DNA of 64,000 nt from Microbacterium halophytorum (GTDB lineage: Bacteria; Actinomycetota; Actinomycetes; Actinomycetales; Microbacteriaceae): NCBI RefSeq assembly GCF_002970975.1, contig NZ_PNFA01000016.1, positions 1-64,000 of the forward strand, read 5' to 3'. Below, in pieces: positions 16,919 to 26,557 of the stretch; position 1 is the stretch's first letter; each line of letters opens with the position of its first letter. Below the pieces are notes generated by a model. The model saw only the letters and a program-made list of their open reading frames with translations, ran no database searches and was not told the origin of the DNA. A program made the translations under genes and the position numbers.

Positions 16919-18007
16919 ATGACCACCGCAACCGCAGCGCCCTCGGGCGCACCCGTCTCCCTGACGGCCAACCGCCTCCCCGGCTGGTCCATCTGGGCCG
17001 TCGTCGGCGTCGCGTTCGCCATCTCGTTCGCCGTCTTCGCGATCGTCGCCCTCGGCAACGACGGCCTCGGCTCGTTCAACTTCGCCGGCGCCGTCATCGT
17101 CGGCATGCTGCTCTACATCGCCTTCGTCGTCGTGCTCTCGCTCGTCGCCGAGAGCCGCAGGCACGCGATGGACCGCCTCATGACGGGTCTCGTGTGCACC
17201 GCCTTCGTGCTCGCCGTCCTCCCCCTCGTGTCGCTGCTGTGGACGGTCGTCTCCGACGGCATCGTCCGGTTCGACGCCGAGTTCTTCACCTACTCGATGC
17301 GCAACGTCGTCGGCGAGGGCGGCGGCATCGTCCACGCCATGTGGGGCACGCTGCTGATCACCCTGATGGCGACCGTCATCTCGGTGCCGATCGGCCTGAT
17401 GACCTCGATCTACCTCGTCGAGTACGGCAACGGCGGCAAGACGGCCAAGGCGATCACGTTCTTCGTCGACGTCATGACGGGCATCCCCTCGATCGTCGCC
17501 GGTCTGTTCATCTACTCGGTGTTCGCGCTGCTGATCGGGCCGGGCATCTCGATGGGCTTCATGGGCTCGCTCGCGCTCAGCGTGCTCATGATCCCCGTCG
17601 TCGTGCGCGGCAGCGAGGAGCTCCTGCGCATCGTTCCGAACGAACTGCGCGAGGCCTCGTACGCGCTCGGCGTGCCGAAGTGGCTGACGATCCTCAAGGT
17701 CGTCCTGCCGACGTCGATCGCAGGAATCGTCACGAGCGTCATGCTCGCGATCGCCCGCGTGATCGGCGAGACCGCTCCCCTCCTGCTCACCGCCGGTATG
17801 ACGATGGGGCTCAACCTGAACCTGTTCGACGGACAGATGATGACCCTGCCCGTGTTCGCGTACAACGAGTACATGAACCAGGGCACGACCCCTGAGGCCT
17901 CGGTGTCGAACGCCTGGGGCGCCGCGCTCGCGCTCATCCTGATCGTGATGGTCCTCAACCTCGTCGCCCGCCTGATCGCGAAGTTCTTCGCGCCGAAGTC
18001 CCGATAA
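16919..18007 (+). CDS. pstA: PstA, phosphate ABC transporter permease
   Basis: The 362-residue protein is the second membrane subunit. It has three extra N-terminal hydrophobic segments (residues 20-120) before the usual six-helix core, as in other actinobacterial PstA proteins. The coupling loop is REASYALGVPKWLTILKVVLP and the conserved GIPSIVAGLFIYS segment is present. It begins one base after the pstC stop and is followed 12 bases later by pstB. Confidence 0.94.
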   Translation: MTTATAAPSGAPVSLTANRLPGWSIWAVVGVAFAISFAVFAIVALGNDGLGSFNFAGAVIVGMLLYIAFVVVLSLVAESRRHAMDRLMTGLVCTAFVLAVLPLVSLLWTVVSDGIVRFDAEFFTYSMRNVVGEGGGIVHAMWGTLLITLMATVISVPIGLMTSIYLVEYGNGGKTAKAITFFVDVMTGIPSIVAGLFIYSVFALLIGPGISMGFMGSLALSVLMIPVVVRGSEELLRIVPNELREASYALGVPKWLTILKVVLPTSIAGIVTSVMLAIARVIGETAPLLLTAGMTMGLNLNLFDGQMMTLPVFAYNEYMNQGTTPEASVSNAWGAALALILIVMVLNLVARLIAKFFAPKSR

Positions 18008-18019
18008 GAAGGAAAAACG

Positions 18020-18799
18020 TTGTCCAAGAGCATCGAAGTCAACGATCTGAACGTCTACTACGGCGACTTCCGAGCCGTCGAGGGCGTCTCGATCGACATC
18101 CAGCCGCGCAGCGTCACGGCCTTCATCGGCCCGTCCGGCTGCGGCAAGTCGACGTTCCTGCGCACGCTCAACCGCATGCACGAGGTCATCCCCGGCGCCC
18201 GGGTCGAGGGCAAGGTCCTGCTCGACGGCAAGGACCTCTACGGACCCGGCGTCGACCCCGTCCTCGTGCGCCGCCAGGTCGGCATGGTGTTCCAGCGCCC
18301 GAACCCGTTCCCCACGATGTCGATCCGCGACAACGTGCTCGCCGGGGTGAAGCTGAACAACTCCCGGATGGCCAAGAGCGACCAGGAGGCCCTGGTCGAG
18401 AAGTCCCTGCGCGGCGCGAACCTCTGGAACGAGGTCAAGGACCGCCTGGACAAGCCGGGCTCGGGCCTGTCCGGCGGCCAGCAGCAGCGCCTCTGCATCG
18501 CGCGCGCGATCGCGGTCTCGCCCGAGGTCATCCTGATGGACGAGCCGTGCAGCGCCCTCGACCCGATCTCGACCTTCGCGATCGAGGAGCTGATCGAGGA
18601 GATCAAGAACGAGTACACCGTGGTCATCGTCACGCACAACATGCAGCAGGCGAGCCGCGTCAGCGACAAGACGGCGTTCTTCAACATCGCCGGCACCGGC
18701 AAGCCCGGCAAGCTGATCGAGTTCGACGACACCACGAAGATCTTCACCAGCCCCAGCGTCCAGGCCACCGAGGACTACGTCTCGGGCCGCTTCGGCTGA
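18020..18799 (+). CDS. pstB: PstB, phosphate ABC transporter ATPase
   Basis: This 259-residue ATPase powers phosphate import. It has Walker [10 protein letters not shown], the signature LSGGQQQR, Walker [13 protein letters not shown] and the switch histidine in VTHNMQQA. The start is a TTG at 18020, supported by an AGAAGGA site just upstream and by alignment with PstB N-termini ([14 protein letters not shown]). It is the last gene of pstSCAB; two strong hairpins follow, and phoU lies elsewhere in the window rather than at the operon end. Confidence 0.95.
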   Translation: MSKSIEVNDLNVYYGDFRAVEGVSIDIQPRSVTAFIGPSGCGKSTFLRTLNRMHEVIPGARVEGKVLLDGKDLYGPGVDPVLVRRQVGMVFQRPNPFPTMSIRDNVLAGVKLNNSRMAKSDQEALVEKSLRGANLWNEVKDRLDKPGSGLSGGQQQRLCIARAIAVSPEVILMDEPCSALDPISTFAIEELIEEIKNEYTVVIVTHNMQQASRVSDKTAFFNIAGTGKPGKLIEFDDTTKIFTSPSVQATEDYVSGRFG

Positions 18800-18809
18800 T
18801 CCTATGACT

Positions 18810-18884
18810 CCGGCGGGCCCCGTGTTCGGGGGGACCAGGGCCCGCCGGTTCCTCCCCCGCCCCGTGCGCTCCGGCGCACGGGGC
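18810..18884 (+). terminator. Tandem hairpins ending the pst operon
   Basis: The first is a perfect 11-bp stem (18810-18820 with 18838-18848) with a 17-base loop. The second is a perfect 11-bp stem (18859-18869 with 18874-18884) with a 4-base loop, followed by TTCT. Together they separate pstB from convergent pabC. Confidence 0.8.
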
Positions 18885-18911
18885 TTCTGCGTACGCGCGC
18901 CGGGCCGGCCG

Positions 18912-19805
18912 TCAGGAGCGCAGGTAGTCGTTCAGCGCCGCCGTGAGCGCGTGGTCGACGGGGAGCGCGCGCCCGTCGATCGACGAGATCGGGGCCGCGA
19001 GGCGGATGGATGAAACGAACCAGGCCGCGTCGGCGTCGGCGAGCGCCGCCGCCGGGAGGTGCTCGTACCCCGTCGGGTATCCGCTGTCCTCGAGCCAGTC
19101 GAACGCCTCGAGCTGCGTCGTCCCGTGCAGCAGCCCCGCCGTCGGCTCCGGTGTGACGAACTGGTCGCCCCTGCGCAGGATGAGGTTTGCCGTCGGCGCC
19201 TCCAGGAGGTAGCCGTCCGTCGTGGTGAACACCGCCTCGTCCGCGCCCCGGCGGCGCGCCTCCCTCGCCGCTGCCATGTTCACGGCGTACGACAGCGTCT
19301 TCGCCCCCAGCAGCAGCCAGGGCGAGCGCTGGGCCGCGTTCGAGTCGTAGCCCCTGTCGAGCGACACGACCCGGATGCCGTCCGTGCGCTGCGCCGTGTA
19401 GTCGGCCGAGCGGGAGGCCGTGACCCAGGCCGTCGGCCCGCTCGACGGCGCGCCGACGGCGCCGATCTGCACTCCCCGACTGATCAGCAGCTTGATCGTC
19501 CACTCGCCCTCGTCCGGCACGGCGGCGACGGCCGTCTCCACGGCGCGGCGCCACTGCGCGCGGTTCGGCTCGGGCATGTCGAGCAGGCGCGCCGAGTTCG
19601 CGAGCCGGTCGAGGTGCGGGCCGACCTGCTTCGCCCGGCCGTCGAAGACGCCGATGGATTCGAAGACGCCGTCGCCGCGGTTCGCGCTCATGTCGCCGAC
19701 GCTCAGCGCCGGCTGATCCGGATCGATCCGGGCGATCGTGGCGTCGAGGTCGACGGCCCCAGCGTCGGCGGGCGCGGGGTCGATCAGGAAGGCGAAGCGC
19801 GTCAT
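18912..19805 (-). CDS. pabC: Aminodeoxychorismate lyase-like class IV aminotransferase
   Basis: The 297-residue protein has the fold-type IV PLP architecture. The Schiff-base lysine is in WLLLGAKTLSYAVNMAA, and DEAVFTTTDGYLLEAPTANL is the cofactor-binding strand seen in PabC and branched-chain or D-amino acid transferases. PabC makes p-aminobenzoate for folate. Assignment to PabC over a D-amino acid transaminase rests on overall resemblance, and no pabAB genes are nearby to confirm it. ATG 19805 fits the family. Confidence 0.75.
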   Translation of the reverse strand: MTRFAFLIDPAPADAGAVDLDATIARIDPDQPALSVGDMSANRGDGVFESIGVFDGRAKQVGPHLDRLANSARLLDMPEPNRAQWRRAVETAVAAVPDEGEWTIKLLISRGVQIGAVGAPSSGPTAWVTASRSADYTAQRTDGIRVVSLDRGYDSNAAQRSPWLLLGAKTLSYAVNMAAAREARRRGADEAVFTTTDGYLLEAPTANLILRRGDQFVTPEPTAGLLHGTTQLEAFDWLEDSGYPTGYEHLPAAALADADAAWFVSSIRLAAPISSIDGRALPVDHALTAALNDYLRS

Positions 19806-20058
19806 GCTCCGACCCTACAAGGACGCCCCTGCCGCTTCATCTGACGCGCACGACGGTCCTGCCGCCGCAGGTCGCGTCAGGAGCGCGGGTGCCGCGGCGG
19901 GAGGGTCGCGGCCGCTCGTCGCATGGGCGGCGGTGAGGGCGCGGGAGACCGGGCCGCAGAAAACGCCTCTCGGCGCGTGGTCCGCTCGAAGCGGCAAAAG
20001 TTGGAGCCCGGGGTTTGCTGCGGCCCGGCCATAGGAGTCTAACGTCAGCGGCCGCGTG

Positions 20059-20364
20059 CTATTCCCGACGCGTGTCGCCGGACCGGTTCGCCCCGCGCCG
20101 TCCTCCCCCGCGGCCAGCACCGCTCCGCGCGTCGATGACGACCGCCGCGACCGCGAAGGCCACGGCGACGACCGGCATCAGGAGAGCGAAGACCGCCGAG
20201 ACCCCGCCGGGGCTCGCCCCGGCTCGCACGAGCGCGACCGCCAGGAGGTCCTGGACGAACAGCGCCAGCAGCGCGCCTCCTGCGAGGCCGGCCAGGCCGA
20301 CGCCCGCAGCGCGCGCGAGCGCCAGCGCCCGCGCCCCCGGTGCACGGCCCATGGCGGGCCTCAC
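20059..20364 (-). CDS. Small membrane protein, coupled to the upstream membrane gene
   Basis: The 101-residue product has two hydrophobic helices (about residues 15-40 and 53-77) and a basic, Gly/Arg-rich C-terminal tail. ATG 20364 overlaps the stop of the 161-residue upstream gene as ATGA, which supports this start and suggests coexpression. No family is recognised. The 253 bases between its stop and pabC hold no gene or clear repeat. Confidence 0.6.
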   Translation of the reverse strand: MRPAMGRAPGARALALARAAGVGLAGLAGGALLALFVQDLLAVALVRAGASPGGVSAVFALLMPVVAVAFAVAAVVIDARSGAGRGGGRRGANRSGDTRRE

Positions 20365-20846
20365 CGCGCGCGGCGGGCGCGGCCGACGATCGCGCTGAGA
20401 CCCCAGGCGATGAGGCCGGCGATCGCGCCGATGAGCGCGCCCGTGACGAGGCTGGACGGGATGGAGAACAGCCGGATGACGATGTCCTGCACCGCTGGGT
20501 CCAGGCCGGCGAGGTTCCCGCCGAGGCGCGGAGGGTTCCCCGCGAACGCCGTGCTCCAGAGCAGCTGGTGCACGACCGCGAGGAGGACGCCCGAGGTCAG
20601 GCCGATCGCGAACACGGTCGCGAACGCGCGGCGCCCGCCCGCGACGAGGACCGCGACGATCCAGACGATCGGCGGCGCGAACACGAAGACGGCGTTGACC
20701 GGCGTGCCCTCGTGGAGGATGTCGAGGTCGTGGAGGACGACGCGGGGGACGGCCAGCAGCGCGAGGGCGAAGACGGCCGCGAGCGGCAGGCCGAGCAGTC
20801 GGCGCCGGGTCGGGGGAACGTTCGGGTGATGGTGGTGCTCTGTCAT
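20361..20846 (-). CDS. Multi-span membrane protein with a histidine-rich N-terminus
   Basis: I chose ATG 20846, giving 161 residues that begin MTEHHHHPN. About four membrane helices follow (near residues 17-36, 48-66, 72-92 and 127-152). The His cluster could bind metal, but that is speculation. It overlaps the following 101-residue membrane gene by four bases and is divergent from the two-component genes at 21000, which might regulate it. Confidence 0.7.
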   Translation of the reverse strand: MTEHHHHPNVPPTRRRLLGLPLAAVFALALLAVPRVVLHDLDILHEGTPVNAVFVFAPPIVWIVAVLVAGGRRAFATVFAIGLTSGVLLAVVHQLLWSTAFAGNPPRLGGNLAGLDPAVQDIVIRLFSIPSSLVTGALIGAIAGLIAWGLSAIVGRARRAR

Positions 20847-20999
20847 GCCTCCCACGCTACGAACGGGCGCGCCCCGCGTCATCGGACCCCGGTCTCGATC
20901 CGGGTCGCCTTCCGACGTCGTCGCCGTACGTCGCCGATCGACATCATGAGTCGCCGGCGCCGGGTGGGATGCGGCGCCGGTTCCTCGTACGCTGAGGGC

Positions 21000-22178
21000 A
21001 TGGCCGCAGCGGATGAGCCCGAGGTGCCGGATCGCGCGGCGTCACCGGTCGTCGACGGCCTGCTCGCCGCCGGCACAGCCGTCGTGCTGTCCGCCGTCAT
21101 CGCGCTGTCGCAGGCAGCGGCGACCGCGCAGCCCGCCCCTCTGGCATATCTCTTCGCGTGCGGTTTCGGCGCCGTGCTCCTCCTGCGCCGGAGCGCTCCC
21201 GTCCTCGTCCTGATCGTGAGTGCCCTCGGCACCTTCGGGTACTACGTCCTGGATCTTCCGCCGATCGGCGTCGCTCTTCCGGTCGTCGCGGCGCTGTTCT
21301 CCGCGGCCGAGGTCGGTGTGACCCGCTGGGCCGTCGGGGCGGGCGCCGTCGTGTTCGCCGTGTCGCTGTACTTCCGCCTGCGCGACGCCGCACCACCGCT
21401 CAGCGGTTTCGTCGTCTACGACGCGGTGTCGGACCTCGCGCTCATCGCCGCGGGGATCGCTCTCGGCTACGGCGTCCGTGCGCGCCGGATCCGTTCGGAG
21501 CAGCAGGCCGAGATCGCCAGGCTCAACGGCAAGCGCATCGAGCGCGAGGCGGAGTCCAGGATGCAGGCGGAGCGCGAGCGCATCTCGCGCGAGCTGCATG
21601 ACACCGTCGGGCACACGCTGTCGGTCATCTCACTGCACGCCGGCGTCGGCGCGGAAGCGGTCGGCGCCGACGATCGTGCCGCCGGGGACGCCTTCGCGCG
21701 CATCCGCGATGCGAGCACGGGGTCGCTTCGCGAGCTGAGGGCGATGGTGCGCATCCTGCGCTCCGCATCCGGCGACGACGGGGAGCGCACCGCGATCGCG
21801 TCCCTGGCGGCCGTGCCCGAGCTGCTGGAGGCCGCGAGGGCGAGCGGCCTCGACGTCGCGGCCGAGATCAGCGTCGTCCCGTCCGACCTCGCGGCGCCGG
21901 TCGACACGGCGGCGTACCGGGTGATCCAGGAATCGATGACGAACGTGATCCGGCACGCGGGGGCCGCACGCGCGCGCGTGCGCGTCTGGGTCGAGGGCGA
22001 TCGCCTCCGCGTCAGCGTGTCCGACGATGGCCGCGGCCCGGCGGGCGCCGACGGCGGCGGATCCGGCCTGGCGGGCATGGAGGAACGGGTCCGCCTGCTC
22101 GGCGGAACGCTGACGGCCGGGGCACCGGACGGTGCGGGATTCCGCGTCGACGCCGAGATACCGACGAGGCTGACGTGA
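21000..22178 (+). CDS. NarL/DesK-type sensor histidine kinase
   Basis: The 392-residue kinase has five or six N-terminal membrane helices (residues 20-150), a coiled linker (IARLNGKRIEREAESRMQAE), and a HisKA_3 dimerisation domain with the phosphorylated histidine in ISRELHDTVGHTLSVIS. The C-terminal ATPase carries NVIRHAGAARARVRV and GSGLAGMEERVRLLGG. The signal is unknown. ATG 21000 is chosen because upstream residues are non-membrane and arginine-rich. It overlaps the response regulator by four bases (GTGA). Confidence 0.88.
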   Translation: MAAADEPEVPDRAASPVVDGLLAAGTAVVLSAVIALSQAAATAQPAPLAYLFACGFGAVLLLRRSAPVLVLIVSALGTFGYYVLDLPPIGVALPVVAALFSAAEVGVTRWAVGAGAVVFAVSLYFRLRDAAPPLSGFVVYDAVSDLALIAAGIALGYGVRARRIRSEQQAEIARLNGKRIEREAESRMQAERERISRELHDTVGHTLSVISLHAGVGAEAVGADDRAAGDAFARIRDASTGSLRELRAMVRILRSASGDDGERTAIASLAAVPELLEAARASGLDVAAEISVVPSDLAAPVDTAAYRVIQESMTNVIRHAGAARARVRVWVEGDRLRVSVSDDGRGPAGADGGGSGLAGMEERVRLLGGTLTAGAPDGAGFRVDAEIPTRLT

Positions 22179-22852
22179 TCCGCGTGGTCCTGGTCGACGA
22201 CCAGGAGCTCGTCCGCACCGGGCTGCGCATGCTGGCCGAGCACGACGGCGACATCCGCGTCGTCGGAGAGGCCGACAACGGGTCCTCCGGTGTCCGTGCG
22301 GTCCGGCGGCACCGGCCCGACGTCGTCCTCATGGACATCCGCATGCCCCAGCAGGACGGGATCGCGGCGACCAGGGCCATCCTCGCCGACCCCGAGCTCG
22401 ACGGGATCAGCGTCCTCGTGCTGACGACGTTCGACGACGAGGACGACGTCTTCTCGGCGATCCGTGCCGGCGCGGCCGGATACCTGCTCAAGGACATCGC
22501 GCCGGACGACCTGCGCCGCGCCATCAGATCGGTCGCCGACGGAGACGCGCTCCTGTCTCCGTCCATCACCCGCACCGTGATGGGCGCCGTCGCCGCCGAT
22601 TCCCCTGCCGAGACGCGGCCGGAACTGCTCTCGGGCCTCACCGATCGGGAGCGCGAGGTGCTGTTCCGGATCGGGTTGGGCGAGTCGAACGATGCGATCG
22701 GCGCGAGCCTGCACATCAGCCCCGCAACGGCGCGCACCTACGTGAGCCGGCTGCTGACCAAGCTCCCCGCGCGAGACCGCTCGCAGCTGGTCATCCTGTG
22801 CTACGAATCGGGCCTCATCCGGCCCGGCTCCTCCGAGCCGGATGCGCAGTAG
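22175..22852 (+). CDS. NarL/LuxR-type response regulator
   Basis: The 225-residue regulator has a receiver domain with D8, D9 and phospho-acceptor D54 (VLMDIRMP) and the conserved lysine in YLLKDIAPD. A LuxR-type helix-turn-helix follows (LTDREREVLFRIGLGESNDAIGASLHISPATARTYVSRLL). GTG 22175 overlaps the kinase stop, so the two are translated together. Such pairs often control a neighbouring membrane system; the divergent membrane genes at 20059-20846 are the nearest candidates. Confidence 0.9.
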   Translation: MIRVVLVDDQELVRTGLRMLAEHDGDIRVVGEADNGSSGVRAVRRHRPDVVLMDIRMPQQDGIAATRAILADPELDGISVLVLTTFDDEDDVFSAIRAGAAGYLLKDIAPDDLRRAIRSVADGDALLSPSITRTVMGAVAADSPAETRPELLSGLTDREREVLFRIGLGESNDAIGASLHISPATARTYVSRLLTKLPARDRSQLVILCYESGLIRPGSSEPDAQ

Positions 22853-22873
22853 GACCCGCCCGGTGCCGCCGCG

Positions 22874-23995
22874 TCAGTCGAAGAGCGCGGCGGCGGCCCG
22901 CGCCGTGTACGCCGCGTCGTCGAGCTCGTCGGAGACCGCGTTGATGTGGCCCACCTTGCGGCCGGGGCGCGGCGACTTCCCGTAGGTGTGGATCTTGGCG
23001 GTCGGGTGCTCCGCCGCGGCCGCCGCGATGCGGTCGGTGATCTCCTCACCCTGCGGCCCACCGAGGATGTTGATCATCACGGCCGCGGCGTCGACCGTCT
23101 CGGTCGCGCCGAGCGGAAGGTCGAGCACGGCCCGCAGATGCTGCTCGAACTGGCTGGTCACGGCGCCGTCCTGCGTCCAGTGGCCGCTGTTGTGCGGGCG
23201 CATCGCGAGCTCGTTGACGAGGAGTCGCTCGTCGACGGTCTCGAAGAGCTCGACGGCGAGCATCCCCGTCACACCGATGCCGGCGGCGATGTCGGCCGCG
23301 ATCCGCGCGGACAGCTCGACTGTGCGTGCGGAGGCCCCGGGCGCAGGTGCGAACACCTCGGCGCACACGCCGTCGCGCTGCACCGTCTCGACGACGGGGT
23401 ACGTGCCCATGCCGCCGGACGGGCGCCGGGCGATCTGCTGCGCGAGCTCCCGGCGGAAGGCGACGAGCTCCTCGACCAGGAGCGGTTCACCGGAGAACTC
23501 GGCGAACCAGTCGTCGGCCTCGCTCGCCGCCGACACCACGCGCACGCCCTTGCCGTCGTAGCCGCCGCGCGGCGTCTTCACGACCGCGCGGCCGCCGTGG
23601 TCATCGAGGAACGCCTGCAGCTCGGCGGCATCGCGCACCGCGGCCCAGTCGGGCTGTGGGACGCCGAGCTCGGCGAGCCGCGTGCGCATCACGATCTTGT
23701 CCTGGGCGTACTGAAGCGCATCGGGGCCGGGATGCACGGCGACGCCCGCGTCGACCATGGCCCGCAGGACCGGCTGCGGCACGTGCTCGTGGTCGAACGT
23801 GATGACGTCGACGTCCTCCGCGAACGCGAGCACGGCGTCCGGGTCGCGGTAGTCGCCGACGGCGGTGGCCGCCAGCGCCGCCGACATCCCCTCCGCCTCG
23901 GCCAGCACGCGCAGCTCGATCCCGAGCTCCACGGCGGGTGCGATCATCATCCGGGCCAGCTGGCCGCCACCGACTACTCCGACGCGCAAGGACAT
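22874..23995 (-). CDS. purK: PurK, N5-carboxyaminoimidazole ribonucleotide synthase
   Basis: The 373-residue ATP-grasp enzyme carboxylates AIR in purine synthesis. The N-terminus LRVGVVGGGQLARMM is the PurK signature; ATP-grasp motifs include VVKTPRGGYDGKGV, EELVAFRRELAQ and LVNELAMRPHNSGHWT. The length fits. The usual partner purE is not adjacent on this side. It is convergent with the two-component operon. Confidence 0.95.
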   Translation of the reverse strand: MSLRVGVVGGGQLARMMIAPAVELGIELRVLAEAEGMSAALAATAVGDYRDPDAVLAFAEDVDVITFDHEHVPQPVLRAMVDAGVAVHPGPDALQYAQDKIVMRTRLAELGVPQPDWAAVRDAAELQAFLDDHGGRAVVKTPRGGYDGKGVRVVSAASEADDWFAEFSGEPLLVEELVAFRRELAQQIARRPSGGMGTYPVVETVQRDGVCAEVFAPAPGASARTVELSARIAADIAAGIGVTGMLAVELFETVDERLLVNELAMRPHNSGHWTQDGAVTSQFEQHLRAVLDLPLGATETVDAAAVMINILGGPQGEEITDRIAAAAAEHPTAKIHTYGKSPRPGRKVGHINAVSDELDDAAYTARAAAALFD

Positions 23996-24059
23996 GACCT
24001 CTATCCTGCCACCCGGCGGCGCCCGCGGCGGACAGACGTGCGCGCGCTCGGCCCGGCGA

Positions 24060-24458
24060 TCAGCGGCGCGGCGACGCGTCGCCGGACGCGGCGCGCGAGG
24101 CCAGGAACAGCACGACGAGCGTCGCCGCCGCCGGCACCCCCATCGCGACGGCGATCAGCGGATGGGCGAACTCCCCCGTCGCGGTGCCGATCGCGACGGC
24201 GATGACGAGCAGCTGCGCGACGACGCCGCCCGAACGGCCCCACGAGCGCCCGGTGTGCACCGCCCACGAGAAAGCGGCGAGGCCGGCGACCCCGATCAGC
24301 GTCATCACGATGAGCGCGAGCGCCGTCGGGAGGTAGCCGGCGCCGGCGGAGAACAGGGCCGCGAGCTCCCACACCGCGACCGCCGCGAGGGCGAGCGCCT
24401 CGAGGCCGAGCAGCGCGGCGGCGGTCCGGACGATCGGGGCGGGTGCGGGTGCGCTCAT
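24060..24458 (-). CDS. Four-helix membrane protein of unknown function
   Basis: The 132-residue product from ATG 24458 has four hydrophobic helices (about residues 11-32, 38-58, 72-92 and 98-120) and short polar ends. Proteins of this kind commonly sit beside purK/purE in Microbacteriaceae, but I know no role. It is divergent from whiB1, and 190 bases separate the two starts. Confidence 0.75.
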   Translation of the reverse strand: MSAPAPAPIVRTAAALLGLEALALAAVAVWELAALFSAGAGYLPTALALIVMTLIGVAGLAAFSWAVHTGRSWGRSGGVVAQLLVIAVAIGTATGEFAHPLIAVAMGVPAAATLVVLFLASRAASGDASPRR

Positions 24459-24648
24459 CGGCGAAGAGTTTCCTGACCGGTAGAAAAAACCATTGACGAT
24501 TCCGTCACGCTGTATGACACTTGTTAACGGAATGTTTCCCCACAGTGTGGTGGGAGCGGGCGTCGCCCGCGACATCTCCCAGCGTAGACCGGGCGAATTG
24601 GTCCCCGCTGAACCCGATCGATCCCACCACCCCCCAAGGAGCATCACC

Positions 24649-24897
24649 ATGGACTGGCGCGACAAGGCTGCCTGCCTCACCGTCGACCCCGAACTGTTCT
24701 TCCCCGTCGGGAACACCGGACCGGCCGTCGACCAGATCGCCAAGGCCAAGTCGGTGTGCGCCCGCTGCACCGTCACCGAGGTCTGCCTGCAGTACGCCCT
24801 CGAGACCGGACAGGACTCGGGCGTGTGGGGCGGCCTCAGCGAGGACGAGCGCCGCGCGCTGAAGCGCCGCGCCGCTCGCGCCCGCCGCGCCGGCTGA
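24649..24897 (+). CDS. whiB1: WhiB1-type iron-sulfur transcription factor
   Basis: The 82-residue protein begins MDWRDKAACLTVDPELFFPV and has the four [4Fe-4S]-binding cysteines at C9, C37, C40 and C46 (spacing CX27CX2CX5C). The GVWGG turn and the basic ending KRRAARARRAG, which binds DNA, follow. Among WhiB classes it most resembles WhiB1, which binds sigma factor A and reacts with nitric oxide in mycobacteria. CAAGGAG lies upstream of ATG 24649. A 21-bp terminator follows. Confidence 0.92.
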   Translation: MDWRDKAACLTVDPELFFPVGNTGPAVDQIAKAKSVCARCTVTEVCLQYALETGQDSGVWGGLSEDERRALKRRAARARRAG

Positions 24898-24909
24898 CAC
24901 CGGCCCACA

Positions 24910-24957
24910 AGCACACCGGAAGGCCCGCTCTCGAGGGAGCGGGCCTTCCGGTGTGCT
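24910..24957. terminator. Strong bidirectional terminator between whiB1 and pdtaS
   Basis: A perfect 21-bp stem (24910-24930 with 24937-24957) closes a 6-base loop between two convergent genes. It is one of the longest perfect stems in the window. Confidence 0.85.
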
Positions 24958-25001
24958 CTGCGGCGCCCAACGGGTTCGCGCAGGCGAACGCTCGCGGCGC
25001 G

Positions 25002-26474
25002 CTACTTGGCGATCCAGCGCAGCGGGATCTCGACGATGACCTCGGTCCCGCCCTCGTCCGGAGAGGTCCACTCGATCGTGCCGCCGAGCTCGCCCTGGAT
25101 GAGCGTGCGGACGATCTGCGTGCCGAGGCCGCGGCCGACGGTGCCGCCCTCGAGCCCCACACCGTTGTCCTTGATGCGCACGGACAGCCGCTCGTCGCTG
25201 CGCTCCGTCGTGATCGAGACCTCGCCGTCGGCGTCCTTGAGCCCGTGCTCGACGGCGTTCGTGACGACCTCCGTGAGCGCGAGCGCGAGGGGCGTCGCGT
25301 ACTTGCTCGGCAGCACGCCGAACCTGCCCGTGAGGTGCGTCCTGGCCAGGGTGTTGGGCGATGCGGCGACCTCCGCGACGAGGCGGAGCACGCGTTCGAA
25401 CACGACGTCGAAGTCGACGTTCTGTGTGAGCCCCTCCGAGAGCGTGTCGTGCACGACGGCGATCGACGCGACGCGGCGCATGGCCTGGCCGAGCGCCTCC
25501 GCCGCCTCTTCGCTCGGCGTGCGCCTGGCCTGGATGCGCAGCAGCGATGCGACGGTCTGCAGGTTGTTCTTGACGCGGTGGTGGATCTCGCGGATCGTCG
25601 CGTCCTTCGTCAGGATCTCCTGCTCCTGGCTGCGCAGCTCCGTGACATCGCGGCAGAGGACGATGGCGCCGCTGCGCTCGCCGTGATCGGTGAGCGGGAT
25701 CGTTCGCAGCGCGACGGTGACGCCCCGCGCGCTCACGTCGGTGCGCCAGGGCGCGCGACCGGACGCGACGACGGGGAGCGACTCGTCGACCTCAGCGGAC
25801 GCCTCGACGAGCGACGCCGTGACCTCCGGGAGGGACTCGCCCTCGAGCTCGTCGGCGAACCCGAGTCTGTTGAACGCGGAGAGCGCGTTGGGGCTCGCGA
25901 ACGAGATGGTGCCGTCGACCTCGAGGCGCACGAGCCCGTCCGATGCGCGGGGCGCGCCGCGGCGGGCGCCCGTCGGGGCATCCGGGTCGGGGAAGGCGCC
26001 CTCGGCGATCATCCGGAAGATCGCGTCGGCGCAGTCGTTGAACGTGATCTGCTGGCGCGAGGGCTGACGCACCTCGCCGAGGTTCGTGTGGCGCGTCAGC
26101 ACGCCGACGACATGGGGCTCGTCCTCGTCTGCGCGGACGACCGGCACGGCCCGCACCCTGGTCGGAGTCTCCTCGAACCACTCGGGCGAAGAGGTGTCGA
26201 CGATCTCGCGCCGCGTGGCGGCATCGCGCACCTGCTTCTGCCACTGGGGGCGGACCTTCTCACCGACGATGTCGCGGTAGAACAGCGTCGCGGCACCGCT
26301 CGGCCGCGCGTGCGCGACCGCGATGTACGAGTCGGCGGTCGGCGCCCAGAGCACGACGTCGGCCGACGCGAGGTCGGCGAACAGCTGTCCGTCGCCCGCG
26401 ACGCGGTGCAGCCACGCGATATCGGATTCGTTCTGGATGCCCTGTGCCGAGACGAGGTCGCTGAGAGTCGACAT
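25002..26474 (-). CDS. pdtaS: PdtaS-like cytoplasmic sensor histidine kinase
   Basis: The 490-residue protein has a GAF-like N-terminal domain (1 to about 150), a PAS domain (about 175-280) and a HisKA_2 domain with REIHHRVKNNLQTVASLLRI, whose histidine is phosphorylated. The HWE/HisKA_2-type ATPase contains ALTEVVTNAVEHG and GRGLGTQIVRTLI. There are no membrane helices. Known biology: PdtaS signals to PdtaR, an RNA-binding ANTAR antiterminator; pdtaR is not in this window. I chose ATG 26474 (MSTLSDLV) to match relatives; an in-frame GTG lies six bases upstream. Confidence 0.9.
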   Translation of the reverse strand: MSTLSDLVSAQGIQNESDIAWLHRVAGDGQLFADLASADVVLWAPTADSYIAVAHARPSGAATLFYRDIVGEKVRPQWQKQVRDAATRREIVDTSSPEWFEETPTRVRAVPVVRADEDEPHVVGVLTRHTNLGEVRQPSRQQITFNDCADAIFRMIAEGAFPDPDAPTGARRGAPRASDGLVRLEVDGTISFASPNALSAFNRLGFADELEGESLPEVTASLVEASAEVDESLPVVASGRAPWRTDVSARGVTVALRTIPLTDHGERSGAIVLCRDVTELRSQEQEILTKDATIREIHHRVKNNLQTVASLLRIQARRTPSEEAAEALGQAMRRVASIAVVHDTLSEGLTQNVDFDVVFERVLRLVAEVAASPNTLARTHLTGRFGVLPSKYATPLALALTEVVTNAVEHGLKDADGEVSITTERSDERLSVRIKDNGVGLEGGTVGRGLGTQIVRTLIQGELGGTIEWTSPDEGGTEVIVEIPLRWIAK

Positions 26475-26557
26475 TTCCACAGTCTATGCAGGTGCTGAGC
26501 GCCCGACCGACCGCGTCGCCGCAGCGCGTCGCATCGCGGCTCCGCACGGCCCGGGCG

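Noticed and set aside
19806..20058. Possible gene between pabC and the 101-residue membrane gene
   Set aside because: Only short, poorly coding frames occur here, with no ribosome-binding site or conserved-looking peptide.
20340..20999. N-terminal extension of the histidine kinase by 220 residues
   Set aside because: It overlaps two minus-strand membrane genes, and its translation is charged low-complexity sequence unlike any sensor domain. ATG 21000 gives a normal kinase.
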